A stretch of 35,413 nt of DNA from CAZDIO01 sp964505555 (GTDB taxonomy: Bacteria > Bdellovibrionota_C > UBA2361 > SZUA-149 > CAZDIO01). Position 1 is the stretch's first letter. Each line of letters begins with the position of its first letter. A model generated the notes under the pieces. The model was not told the origin of the DNA and ran no database searches. It saw nothing but the letters and a program-made list of their open reading frames with translations. The stretch covers positions 1-35,413 of the forward strand of contig CAZDIO010000152.1 of NCBI GenBank assembly GCA_964505555.1. Reading direction: 5' to 3'. The position numbers and the translations under genes are program-made. This document shows positions 1 to 7,305 of this stretch, in pieces.

Positions 1-94
1 ATCGAACAACACATTTCGGTTATAAACACTTTCTTTTTTCTACCGGGCCGCACCCCACGACAGGGAGGTCCTGTTACATCTAAAATCGAACAAC
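1..94. repeat. Direct repeat ATCGAACAAC at both ends of an upstream segment
   Basis: The 10-mer ATCGAACAAC occurs at 1-10 and again at 85-94, just before the first gene. Between the copies lies a small GC-rich hairpin (ACAGG/CCTGT around 60-75) that contains a GGAGG. The left copy is cut by the window edge, so the full repeat unit cannot be judged. It may be the end of a longer duplication, or chance. Confidence 0.3.
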
Positions 95-104
95 CCTACA
101 AGTC

Positions 105-806
105 ATGAACACTATGGAAAACGAAAAAGAGAGATCTCCATCACATCGAAGTGGATGGGCACTAGGCCTTTTTTCGTTCGGGCTGATTATGACGGCTCTT
201 TATTATCTTCAGCTTTTTTTAACGAGCTTCTATTACGCCTCTGTGGAGCAAGATTTAAAAAGTAAGATTTCACAAGGAGCTTCTCTCCATACACTTATGG
301 CTGACGCGCATTACCGTGAGCTTTTTTCAGCCTCCAGTGCCCTCGTTGGGAAAACGATTGAACTTTCAACGTTAGTTGAGGAAGAAAATTACAAAAAAGC
401 ACTCCATCGAATTAGCAGTAAATCGTTTCCTGCAATTAGAGAACGAAAAGAAATTACAGAAAAACTCGACGAGATCATTGTCATAAAGGATAGACTCAAA
501 GAGCTTCATGAGCAGCAAGAAAAACTTGAAGAAGAAGAGATTTCTGAAGAAGAGTATACGATGAGAGTTGCCGATCTTGAAAAAAACAAGAATGAGATCG
601 CACACGAAGAATCTACCCTGCGAGAGAAACTCCACGGCTTGTTTCGTGAAGCATTTCTATCTTTTGTTCATTCCGATCTCTCTCCTCAAGAGAGAGCATT
701 GTATCTTCAAGTAAAAGCAGTTGCCGAACAGTTTTACTACGACCTTCCACCTCTCTCCACCCGTTCAGCGCCAAATCACTCTTCGGATGAAGTTTTCCCG
801 ATGTAA
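105..806 (+). CDS. Membrane-anchored coiled-coil protein, unknown function
   Basis: Not a family I recognise. The 233-residue product has a basic N-terminus, one hydrophobic helix at about residues 18-44, and then a long charged stretch (about 105-175) rich in Glu, Lys and Leu with heptad-like spacing, so a coiled coil is likely. The topology suggests an inner-membrane anchor with the coiled coil in the periplasm. The C-terminus (PPLSTRSAPNHSSDE) looks disordered. A second ATG three codons in is equally possible, and neither has a clear ribosome-binding site. The 3' end overlaps the 3' end of the convergent DHH gene by 31 bases. Confidence 0.7.
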   Translation: MNTMENEKERSPSHRSGWALGLFSFGLIMTALYYLQLFLTSFYYASVEQDLKSKISQGASLHTLMADAHYRELFSASSALVGKTIELSTLVEEENYKKALHRISSKSFPAIRERKEITEKLDEIIVIKDRLKELHEQQEKLEEEEISEEEYTMRVADLEKNKNEIAHEESTLREKLHGLFREAFLSFVHSDLSPQERALYLQVKAVAEQFYYDLPPLSTRSAPNHSSDEVFPM

Positions 807-1966
807 TCAAGGAAGCTTTTCTCAATAACTTCAAGTGCCATTGAGTAGACCTGATTTTTATCTTCATGCACTGACAGGAAGCCCAGAGGAATTTGAAAAC
901 CACCGCGATCGCGGACGTTTCCACCCCCATAGTAGCGACCGCTCTCAGGAGAACTTCCCAGGAAACCTTTAAGAAACTCATCGGGATTAATTCGCTCATT
1001 TCTTGTGCGAAAGGAACCATCAATCGTTTTTTCATCTACAATTCCAACGACTAATACGGTATCTGTTCCCTCTCTTTGCAAGAGCAGCTCTGCGGCTTGA
1101 GGGATCCCATCACGATCCACTGATCGCACAAATCCGACATCGGAAAAAATAAAATTGTCATGCACCCGCCTGCGTACCAGAGCGTTTTCCAACATTCCGA
1201 TCACTCCTGAACTGATCACCTGCCGCTCAATTGTTTCTATAGCAGAGTAATCAACACACGGGGTAAGAAACGCTGCGCCATCATATTCTAAACGCGTAGC
1301 AAGGGTGAACTTTTGGGTGTCACTTCGAATTCCATGCATTAACGAAGTAGCGAGTTTTACATGCTCAGGATCGTTTGGTTCAAGTCCCTTTGGAAAAAAG
1401 TATCGAAGATACTCACAGCAAATTGCGGCAGTGGAAGACACGTTTTGGCGAATATCGACGAGCTTTGCTGGAGGAGTCGCGATATCTTCGCGGTGGTGAT
1501 CGATAAAGGCAAGGAATTGGAGATGATGCTCTTCTAACTGTCTATCAATTGGAGTATGAAATCTTTGAGAATCTACAATACTGTAAGCAGAGTATTCGGA
1601 GAAATCAAACCCTTCTCCAAACTGCGTCAGATCGATTCCTAAACGCTTAACAAGGGCTCTATTCTCCTGATGGCTTGGTTTTACAAACACCAAGATCGTT
1701 GTTTCGATATCATATAAAGATCCAAGAAAGTCCAATGCCATCGCAGAAGATATCGCATCAGGATCAGGTGTGCCCTGAAGAATGATCAGATGAGATTTCC
1801 CACTCTGTGCTTTTAATAATTTTGCAAGCGTTTCAGCTTGCTCAAGACGTGTTGAGGCGCTGCCATTACTACTTACCGGCACCGAGGAGAGACCCTCTTC
1901 TCCCTTTCCTCCATTTCGGCTCTCTTGCGCCAAATTCAGAGACTCCTTTGATAATTCATCCGCCAT
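776..1966 (-). CDS. DHH-family phosphoesterase (NrnA/RecJ-like)
   Basis: A 396-residue DHH/DHHA1 protein, expected to be a Mn-dependent phosphodiesterase acting on nano-RNA, pAp or cyclic dinucleotides. Motifs in order: GTPDPDAISS (about 65-73, motif I), IVDSQ (motif II), FIDHHRED with the DHH triad at about 156-158, GIRSDTQKF (motif IV), and a DHHA1 part with SFRTRNERINPDEF and YYGGGNVRDRGGFQ (about 344-357). Two departures from the NrnA consensus are visible: the His that opens motif I is absent, and the usual GGGH reads GGGN. About 55 N-terminal residues are low-complexity. The start ATG has no obvious Shine-Dalgarno. The gene diverges from the M48 peptidase gene. The exact substrate is not predictable. 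Confidence 0.88.
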   Translation of the reverse strand: MADELSKESLNLAQESRNGGKGEEGLSSVPVSSNGSASTRLEQAETLAKLLKAQSGKSHLIILQGTPDPDAISSAMALDFLGSLYDIETTILVFVKPSHQENRALVKRLGIDLTQFGEGFDFSEYSAYSIVDSQRFHTPIDRQLEEHHLQFLAFIDHHREDIATPPAKLVDIRQNVSSTAAICCEYLRYFFPKGLEPNDPEHVKLATSLMHGIRSDTQKFTLATRLEYDGAAFLTPCVDYSAIETIERQVISSGVIGMLENALVRRRVHDNFIFSDVGFVRSVDRDGIPQAAELLLQREGTDTVLVVGIVDEKTIDGSFRTRNERINPDEFLKGFLGSSPESGRYYGGGNVRDRGGFQIPLGFLSVHEDKNQVYSMALEVIEKSFLDYIGKTSSEE

Positions 1967-2313
1967 TTGCGTGGATGTCTTTTGAAATTTCTCTTTTAAT
2001 CAGCAGCGACAAAACTAAGTGCAAGACACCGTCATCAACCACTCTCCACGAAGCCCCGCTTAAATCACTGTTCGTCAGATAAGATGCCAGAAGCCCTTAA
2101 TTATCTCTTAAAGAAATACACTTAAAATGCCGATTAAATACGTGTAGTATTATATTTAGGTTTTAAGCTTTTAGAGGGTCCATTTTAAGAGAGAAAAATT
2201 TCCAGAACGAACTTTCACTCTAGAAATAATAGGAAATCTAGGATCCCGATATAACCCTCTAAACTAATAGGTAAGAAATTTAGGGTTTACGAAGGCTAAA
2301 TAGGTTTTAATCG
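1967..2313. other. 347-base AT-rich divergent intergenic region with inverted and direct repeats
   Basis: This stretch separates the DHH gene from the M48 gene and should hold both promoters. It contains a perfect 10-base inverted repeat, TTTAGAGGGT (2170-2179) and ACCCTCTAAA (2254-2263), and a direct repeat TAGGTTTTAA at 2157-2166 and 2301-2310, the second copy just before the GTG start of the peptidase. No convincing -35/-10 pair or coding region was found. Confidence 0.4.
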
Positions 2314-3108
2314 GTGAGAGCCCGCATAAAGGTTGTATCTATCTGTCTGCTCTTTATTATTCCGACACCAACTTTGGCGGTGCCGGACAATCACGTTTCA
2401 TCACAAAGTATTTTTAATGAACACGAGAGTGACTTTTCCTATTCACGCACCCTCCCTTCTTTTGAGAACGCCATCGAAGAAGTTTTTTCAAAACTCTACC
2501 CTCAATACGATATCGAACAGAGAGAACGCTCGATGTGTTCAATCGAATCGGGTGAGGTTATTTCCTTCGTAATGCGATCCGCTTCTTCTGCAAACTCATT
2601 TCAGTATAAGAAACCACGAGTAGAGATCTCAATTGTGAGCGATCTCTATCCAAACGCATTTACACTAAAAAGAAATAACGACACTCAGGTCAAAATCGTA
2701 CTTACCGTTGGACTCCTTCAACTTGTAAACAACGAATCAGAACTTGCTTTTGTCCTTGCACATGAAATGGCACATGTAAGATTGGAGCACTTTTCACCCC
2801 ATGTTCCATTTCTCATCTTAAACTCTGAACAACTTTCGCATATCGCATTTATCCATCAAAGTTGGGAATTTGAAGCAGACCGGGAAGCCGTTGAGGTACT
2901 AAACACCGCTGGGTTTTCAGCCAAAAAAGCAGTCGATCTGCTTGAACGACTCGCTTCTTTTGATGAGAGTTTTCATTCCCATTCTGCCGACGCTACCCCT
3001 TTTCTTCGTCACCATCCAGCAATCCATGAAAGGGTCCTCCATACCCGCTCTCAACTCGGGCTCTATGAAACCCAAGCATCCACTCCACACCCCGATTCAG
3101 CGACCTAA
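2314..3108 (+). CDS. Secreted M48-family zinc metallopeptidase
   Basis: A 264-residue protein with a signal peptide (basic start, hydrophobic core, likely cleavage after TPTLA, about residue 22). The zinc site is clear: HEMAH at about 150-154, and the third ligand in EFEADREAVEVL about 33 residues later, the usual HExxH...ExxxD arrangement of M48 peptidases. It lacks the TPR tail of BepA and the multiple membrane helices of HtpX, so it resembles the short periplasmic Oma1/YcaL/LoiP-type members that degrade misfolded envelope proteins. The start codon is GTG, chosen because it gives a complete signal peptide. Downstream lies a large nested hairpin facing the convergent gene. Confidence 0.88.
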   Translation: MRARIKVVSICLLFIIPTPTLAVPDNHVSSQSIFNEHESDFSYSRTLPSFENAIEEVFSKLYPQYDIEQRERSMCSIESGEVISFVMRSASSANSFQYKKPRVEISIVSDLYPNAFTLKRNNDTQVKIVLTVGLLQLVNNESELAFVLAHEMAHVRLEHFSPHVPFLILNSEQLSHIAFIHQSWEFEADREAVEVLNTAGFSAKKAVDLLERLASFDESFHSHSADATPFLRHHPAIHERVLHTRSQLGLYETQASTPHPDSAT

Positions 3109-3120
3109 ACAACTCTCCCT

Positions 3121-3211
3121 CTCCTGCTCCATTGCTCTTTTCAATAAAAAATGGGCTCGAAAAGCTACTATCAGCCTTCTTTTTTATAAATAGAGCAACA
3201 GAGAGCAGGAG
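3121..3211. terminator. Nested long hairpin between convergent genes, probable bidirectional terminator
   Basis: The outer arms CTCCTGCTC (3121-3129) and GAGCAGGAG (3203-3211) pair perfectly. A second helix, TTGCTCT (3132-3138) with AGAGCAA (3192-3198), sits inside, followed by facing A and T runs (about 3146-3151 and 3178-3185) and an inner GGCT/AGCC stem. Its position between two convergent stop codons suits a two-way terminator. Confidence 0.6.
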
Positions 3212-3260
3212 TGGAGGAGCTTGGAAAAAGAGTATAGAGAAAAAGTTTTTTGCACTGAGT

Positions 3261-4391
3261 TTACATGATGGAGACAAACACAGTGTTTGATTTATCATCA
3301 CCAATGAGTTGTTTGGCAGAAAAAACCATCTGCAATTGGAGCCCTTGAAATAATGATGTTTCACTGAGGGTAATGGGAATAAGGCGAAAGCCAGAGATCG
3401 GTCTTGCGGTGCGAAGATCCATCACAAAGGTTTTTACACTATCAATAAGCCTTACTCCATGAAGCCCACCAGGGTAGTCTGAGTTCTCTGTCCAGATCTC
3501 TCTTGAAAGATCAAACTCCGCATCGGCCACCCCACCGACACAAAGCAAGGGACGAGCAACGAGAAGTTCTGGAGAAAACGTAGGAAGAGCGATATTCCAT
3601 GTTTGAATAAAAAGGAGCTCGTCTTGAGCGTTCCATTGTAGTTCTTCAAGCCAAAACTCTATAGAAAAACCCGTTGTTGAATTTGTAAGATGGGCTCCGA
3701 TACCACTCTTTATCGTGAGATCTCTCAAAAATTTACCTGTCAACTCGGGCACACTTGCCGTTTGTTCAAAGCGGACACTGAGTAAACCCTTTGTTTCTTT
3801 TGTCGGAAAGACTTTTGTTTTTAGTCCTTCTGCCGTAGTCAAAAAGCGTATTTTTTTTGTTTCTTTATCAAGAACACCAAATCGTTCTGAAAGAGCGCGA
3901 TCACTGAGATTTAGTTTTTGTGGTTTGTAGTCAAAACCAACAATTTCCCCACCACGATCCGCCATCAAAAAGAGACGTAAGAGTTGGGTATCAATGAGTC
4001 CATACTCACTTCCTTCTGTTTTCTTTATCCATTCAAAAGTCACCCACCCCTCATTGGGATCAACATCGAGGTGAGAAATTGTATCTAATTCAACGGCGGC
4101 TCGAAGAATGGCATCAAAAAAGATAGCGCGCAGCTCTGGCTTTTGAAGCTCTGAGCTCTGAGTCATGAGTTGTGAAAAACACCCTTTTGCCGCAGCAAGA
4201 TGTTCCTCTGCCGCTTGAAGATGTCCCTCCATCCGCTTACTCCCCCCGGAAAGATCTTTTTGTACTAGGGTAAGTCTACTTTGGGCTTCAGCAAGTCGCA
4301 GCTCCATCGGCCACAACTCTAAGAGCCCACCGGTGGACAACGAAATGAATTTTTTAGAACTGTCTGTGAGAGACACCTGGAGAAAGCTCAA
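3261..4391 (-). CDS. Uncharacterised protein coupled to an upstream lipoprotein
   Basis: Not recognised. The 376 residues start with a helical, Ala/Glu/Leu-rich segment (about 29-80, possible coiled coil) followed by a mainly beta-type region with no membrane helix and no obvious catalytic motif. The only start that uses most of the frame is TTG, which overlaps the upstream lipoprotein stop as TTGA, so translation is probably coupled. An internal ATG at 4307 (residue 29) is the alternative. No signal peptide is visible from either start, which is odd for a partner of a lipoprotein; an upstream frameshift cannot be excluded. The two genes probably act together. Confidence 0.65.
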   Translation of the reverse strand: MSFLQVSLTDSSKKFISLSTGGLLELWPMELRLAEAQSRLTLVQKDLSGGSKRMEGHLQAAEEHLAAAKGCFSQLMTQSSELQKPELRAIFFDAILRAAVELDTISHLDVDPNEGWVTFEWIKKTEGSEYGLIDTQLLRLFLMADRGGEIVGFDYKPQKLNLSDRALSERFGVLDKETKKIRFLTTAEGLKTKVFPTKETKGLLSVRFEQTASVPELTGKFLRDLTIKSGIGAHLTNSTTGFSIEFWLEELQWNAQDELLFIQTWNIALPTFSPELLVARPLLCVGGVADAEFDLSREIWTENSDYPGGLHGVRLIDSVKTFVMDLRTARPISGFRLIPITLSETSLFQGLQLQMVFSAKQLIGDDKSNTVFVSIM

Positions 4392-4855
4392 CCAAAAGAA
4401 GGTTTTGGCATTGAAAGTTCATTTGCTAGAAAAAACCGAGCCCTTGCAGCAAAGAGTCCCAGCGAATGGTCTGCCACCTGCTCTCCCTGTTCCAGTGTTT
4501 CGATAATCGTTCGCAGTTGCCCAGAGAGTTCCCCATAGGGAGCTCGCGAACCTACTGAGAGTTTTCCATCAAGGGAGAGAAAGGACTCTCGACATTCCTT
4601 CATATGCCCAAGCACCTGCGGACTTGATGGAACTCGAACCGCTTCGGCAAGACAAAGATCGATCTGCTTGGAGAGTTCAAGAATATCTCCTCGCCCGCTT
4701 CCATACTGGTTCGAAGCTACTTGAAGCTTCTCTTGGCTGCGCTTCACAAGCTCAGAGATACTAGGCGCTTGTCCACGTTCCCACCAATATTCAGTACAAC
4801 CAGAAAAAGTGCTAAGAACACAAAGAAAAAAGAAGATCGCTGTCAATTTTTTCAT
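4388..4855 (-). CDS. Small lipoprotein, unknown function
   Basis: A 155-residue protein from the ATG at 4855. It opens with MKK, a hydrophobic stretch and the lipobox-like STFSGC, so Cys at about residue 20 would be lipidated. This favours 4855 over an ATG twelve codons upstream, which would bury the signal peptide. The mature part is helical (TEYWWERGQAPSISELVKRSQ, then Leu/Glu-rich) with no known enzyme motif. Cysteines occur in LCLAEA and MKECRE. It overlaps the next gene by four bases. Confidence 0.72.
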   Translation of the reverse strand: MKKLTAIFFFLCVLSTFSGCTEYWWERGQAPSISELVKRSQEKLQVASNQYGSGRGDILELSKQIDLCLAEAVRVPSSPQVLGHMKECRESFLSLDGKLSVGSRAPYGELSGQLRTIIETLEQGEQVADHSLGLFAARARFFLANELSMPKPSFG

Positions 4856-5024
4856 GATATATTTAGAACTCTCTAAGCAAAAATTCACCAACGTACAATC
4901 ACATTTACAACAAAGCTCAAGTCATGGAGGCGATAATTGCACAAATGAGCCGAGTTTTGTATATGGAAAATATAGAGCTGGAAGAAGCAAGCGTCAAACG
5001 ATAGAATACGCGCACAGGTATTAT

Positions 5025-5030
5025 TATAAT
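5025..5030 (+). promoter_or_regulatory. Candidate -10 box (TATAAT) for the Trm112-like gene
   Basis: A perfect TATAAT lies 39 bases upstream of the ATG at 5070, inside TATTATTATAAT. No good -35 hexamer is present at 16-18 bases, so this is a weak call based on the -10 alone. Confidence 0.3.
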
Positions 5031-5069
5031 CAACGGAACACATATCAACGATCATCAAATGGTGATTAA

Positions 5070-5324
5070 ATGAACCTCCCAATTAGTAACGAGTTACTTG
5101 AAATTCTTGTCTGTCCAGAGACAAAGCAAACACTGACCCTTTTAGGCGAGGCTGAAGTTGCCTCTTTGAACGACAAAATACGAAGTTTAGCTCTCAAAAA
5201 CCGTTCTGGAAAACTGATCACGGAGCCAATTGAGGGCGCTTTGAGACGAAAAGATGGGGCCTATGCCTATATTGTTCGCTCAGGGATTCCAATTATGCTT
5301 ATTGAGGAAGGAATCCAGCTATAA
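5070..5324 (+). CDS. Trm112/YcaR-like small protein
   Basis: An 84-residue protein with both signature ends of the Trm112p-like (UPF0434/YcaR) family: LLEILVCPETKQTL near the N-terminus and AYAYIVRSGIPIMLIEEGI near the C-terminus. Eukaryotic and archaeal relatives activate methyltransferases; the bacterial role is poorly defined. Only one Cys remains of the zinc-ribbon positions, as in many bacterial members, so zinc binding is unlikely. About 25 residues are inserted between the halves compared with the usual 60-residue form. The gene stands alone, upstream of the pilin promoter region. Confidence 0.82.
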   Translation: MNLPISNELLEILVCPETKQTLTLLGEAEVASLNDKIRSLALKNRSGKLITEPIEGALRRKDGAYAYIVRSGIPIMLIEEGIQL

Positions 5325-5340
5325 AGCAAGCTCTTGAGCT

Positions 5341-5354
5341 AAGAGGGCCCTCTT
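5341..5354. repeat. 14-base perfect palindrome after the Trm112-like gene
   Basis: AAGAGGGCCCTCTT is its own reverse complement and follows a short AGCTC/GAGCT hairpin (5329-5340). No T run follows, so it is not a classical terminator. It could be a protein-binding site or part of a weak terminator. Confidence 0.35.
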
Positions 5355-5551
5355 TCCCCCTAAGAGACAACAGGGTCTGGAAAAAAACCATACTACATGA
5401 CGTATTTTGTCGCTTTTTGCTGACAAATTTCGTCTTCCTGTCCATATTCAAGAAGGGCAGAGACTTCCTGCTTTCATAAGTTCAATTTTATTATGCAATC
5501 GTTTCAGCAAGTTAGATTTAAGGCTCATATCTCACTCATATAAAAACCCTC

Positions 5552-5567
5552 TGGCATAGAGAGTGCA
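5552..5567 (+). promoter_or_regulatory. Sigma54-type (-24/-12) promoter for the pilin gene
   Basis: TGGCATAGAGAGTGCA keeps the invariant GG-N10-GC spacing and matches most of the consensus TGGCACG-N4-TTGCA (TGGCA at -24; T, GC and A at -12). Transcription would begin near 5578, giving an 85-base leader before the pilin ATG. Sigma54 (RpoN) with PilR-type activators is the known way many Proteobacteria control pilA, so site and downstream gene support each other. Confidence 0.72.
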
Positions 5568-5602
5568 TAGAAATATTCGACTACTCGGGGGAACAAAGGG
5601 TG

Positions 5603-5635
5603 AACTATTTGGCATTAATGGCCGATAAAATAGTT
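5603..5635 (+). promoter_or_regulatory. Leader hairpin in the pilin 5' UTR
   Basis: AACTATTT (5603-5610) and AAATAGTT (5628-5635) form a perfect 8-bp stem, with GGC/GCC pairing inside. It ends about 14 bases before the AAGGGGA ribosome-binding site of the pilin, so it could stabilise the message or affect translation. It has no T run and is probably not a terminator. Confidence 0.45.
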
Positions 5636-5663
5636 GAGAAGAGAAGATAAGGGGAATGTGTCC

Positions 5664-6152
5664 ATGAACAATACCAAAGGTCTCCATCAAGCTCCGTGTC
5701 TTTCAGAACGTGGTGCTTCAATGATTGAATTACTTTACGTAATTGTAATTATTGGTGTTCTCTCGATGATCAGCCTTACCGGCTATGCAATGTATCGAGA
5801 GGATGCAGAGTACGCAAAAGCTGAGAGCACTTTAAGAAATGCTCGAACGGCTTTTGAAGTCGGCGATCAGGAGGCCCCTGAAGGGTTGACCATTCCGGCG
5901 ACGTTTAGTGATACGGTTGGAGGACCAGTAGCAGGACCTTTAGCAACCCTCTTGCCAGGCGCTAAAGTCTCTAAAGATGTTCGTCTTGGCGCTGCTTATA
6001 CATATTGCGATCCTGGAGTTGATCCCGTTACCGTAAAGCAACTTCTTATTTCACAACCGTGTCGAAGTTCTCGCTACACCACCTGGTTGAAACTCTGCAA
6101 CGGCACAGAGATCTCACAGCACGACCTTCCTCTGCCTCCAGGAACATGCTAG
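5664..6152 (+). CDS. Type IV pilin-like protein
   Basis: A 162-residue prepilin. A 17-residue basic leader ends in SERG, followed by ASMIELLYVIVIIGVLSMI: cleavage after Gly and Glu at position 5 of the mature protein are the hallmarks recognised by prepilin peptidase PilD. The rest is a small globular domain with two C-terminal Cys pairs (TYCDPG, QPCRSS, LCNGTE, PGTC), likely giving a disulfide-bonded D-region. I chose the ATG at 5664 because AAGGGGA lies 8 bases upstream; a TTG at 5634 would lengthen the leader without need. It sits alone behind a sigma54-type promoter. It may be the major pilin or a minor pilin; no other pilin gene is visible here. Confidence 0.86.
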   Translation: MNNTKGLHQAPCLSERGASMIELLYVIVIIGVLSMISLTGYAMYREDAEYAKAESTLRNARTAFEVGDQEAPEGLTIPATFSDTVGGPVAGPLATLLPGAKVSKDVRLGAAYTYCDPGVDPVTVKQLLISQPCRSSRYTTWLKLCNGTEISQHDLPLPPGTC

Positions 6153-6474
6153 GCGTTTGTGATTTGTGCAAAAAATGTAATGATTTCAACAAATCACCCC
6201 GAAAGCGGCTCTTTACAACAATAAGCAATTTTTACTCTTCTCTCATTCAAGTTTTGCCGATTATACAATATAGGTTTTCAGTGCGCACCGCCCGTTGTGA
6301 TTCAAATGTGCTCATGCGGTAACGTTTTTTGGTGAGATGACCATCAACAAAAACAAAGCGCCATGCTCAAAAAGTTTTTATGTGCGTGTCATCAAAGAAA
6401 AGAGTGAATGAATTTTATTTGCAAATCATTCAATTAAATTATTTTACGGGACTATATTTTACGGAACTATCGTC
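6153..6474. other. 322-base intergenic region after the pilin
   Basis: It begins with a 9-bp inverted repeat, GTGATTTGT (6159-6167) and ACAAATCAC (6189-6197), loop 21 bases, which could end the pilin message although no T run follows. The right end carries a 15-base tandem repeat listed separately. No promoter with both hexamers and no coding region was convincing in the rest, which is AT-rich. Confidence 0.4.
6441..6470 (+). repeat. Two abutting 15-base repeats directly before the pilP-like start codon
   Basis: ATTTTACGGGACTAT (6441-6455) is followed without a gap by ATTTTACGGAACTAT (6456-6470), one base different. Four bases later comes the GTG start of the pilP-like gene. The second unit contains GGA at about -12, so the duplication covers the probable ribosome-binding region. 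The unit is five codons long and would not break a reading frame. Confidence 0.6.
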
Positions 6475-7305
6475 GTGAGAAAACAACAACAATCATCACT
6501 TCTTCCATTTGTCGCAGGATTTCTTGTTCTTGTTTTGATCATCTTTATGGGCTATCGACACTTTGGAAAAGATCCGCTGACGATGCGCGATCGTATCGAG
6601 GAGGCTGTTTCTGAGGCAAAAAGAGATGGTTCATTAACTCCCGCACAACAAGATCTCCTTCGAGTACAACTTGCGCTCATTGACCAAATATCAAGGACCG
6701 GTACCCCTCCGGGATCGCTTTCTGAACTTGTGCCTACGTACTTTGATAGTATTCCAAAAAATCCAGATACAAAGAAACCGTTCTATTATAAGCGTTCCGG
6801 AAAAGCATATATAATTCGCTCAAGCGAAGAGCAAGGAGAGTTCGCCGTTGCTTCTCTACGGGGCGATGGATTACAAAAAATCGCTCCTGTCTCAGACAAG
6901 GATTTTGTTAACCCAAACACTATGCAGATTGAGGAATTCGTTTACGATCCAAGTGGAAAACGAGACCCTTTCCGTCCCTTTGACCTCTCACCAAAACTTG
7001 ATAAAAACAGCGGCCTCTCCCCTCTTGAACAGTATGCTATCGGTCAATTACGGCTCACCGCAGTATTGAGTTTCTCTGCTGATGAAGTAACAGCGATCGT
7101 TGAAGACGCTGGCGGAAAAGGCTATACCGTGCGCAAGGGAACAAAAATTGGCAATGCTGGGGGGGTCGTCGTCAGTATCGAGCGTGACCGACTTAAGGTG
7201 CTTGAAACTCAGATTGATCTTACCGGCGCTTCAAAACAAACCGTAATCGAAATGACTATCGAAACGGCCGATAACGAAAAAGGGAAGAAGAAGAAAAAGA
7301 AGTAA
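6475..7305 (+). CDS. PilP-like pilus assembly protein with a pseudopilin-like insert
   Basis: The 276-residue product combines three parts: an N-terminal membrane helix (about residues 10-28) instead of PilP's usual lipobox, a region at about 62-120 (TPPGSLSELVPTYFDSIPKNP...YYKRSGKAYIIRS) that follows the globular pattern of GspG-type pseudopilins, and a C-terminal PilP domain (about 163-265; DPFRPF, LSPLEQYAIGQLRLTAVL, YTVRKGTKIG). PilP links the inner-membrane PilN/PilO pair to the secretin PilQ. The start is GTG; no better start lies upstream in frame. The protein ends in a run of Lys. No pilMNOQ genes flank it here. The PilP assignment is firm; the pseudopilin-like region is my inference from the motif pattern. 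Confidence 0.82.
   Translation: MRKQQQSSLLPFVAGFLVLVLIIFMGYRHFGKDPLTMRDRIEEAVSEAKRDGSLTPAQQDLLRVQLALIDQISRTGTPPGSLSELVPTYFDSIPKNPDTKKPFYYKRSGKAYIIRSSEEQGEFAVASLRGDGLQKIAPVSDKDFVNPNTMQIEEFVYDPSGKRDPFRPFDLSPKLDKNSGLSPLEQYAIGQLRLTAVLSFSADEVTAIVEDAGGKGYTVRKGTKIGNAGGVVVSIERDRLKVLETQIDLTGASKQTVIEMTIETADNEKGKKKKKK

Noticed and set aside
613..1035. Minus-strand open frame overlapping the DHH gene
   Set aside because: It overlaps two supported genes in other frames and has no family features.
5341..5354. Palindrome as a terminator for the Trm112-like gene
   Set aside because: There is no loop and no T run, so intrinsic termination is unlikely; kept only as a repeat.
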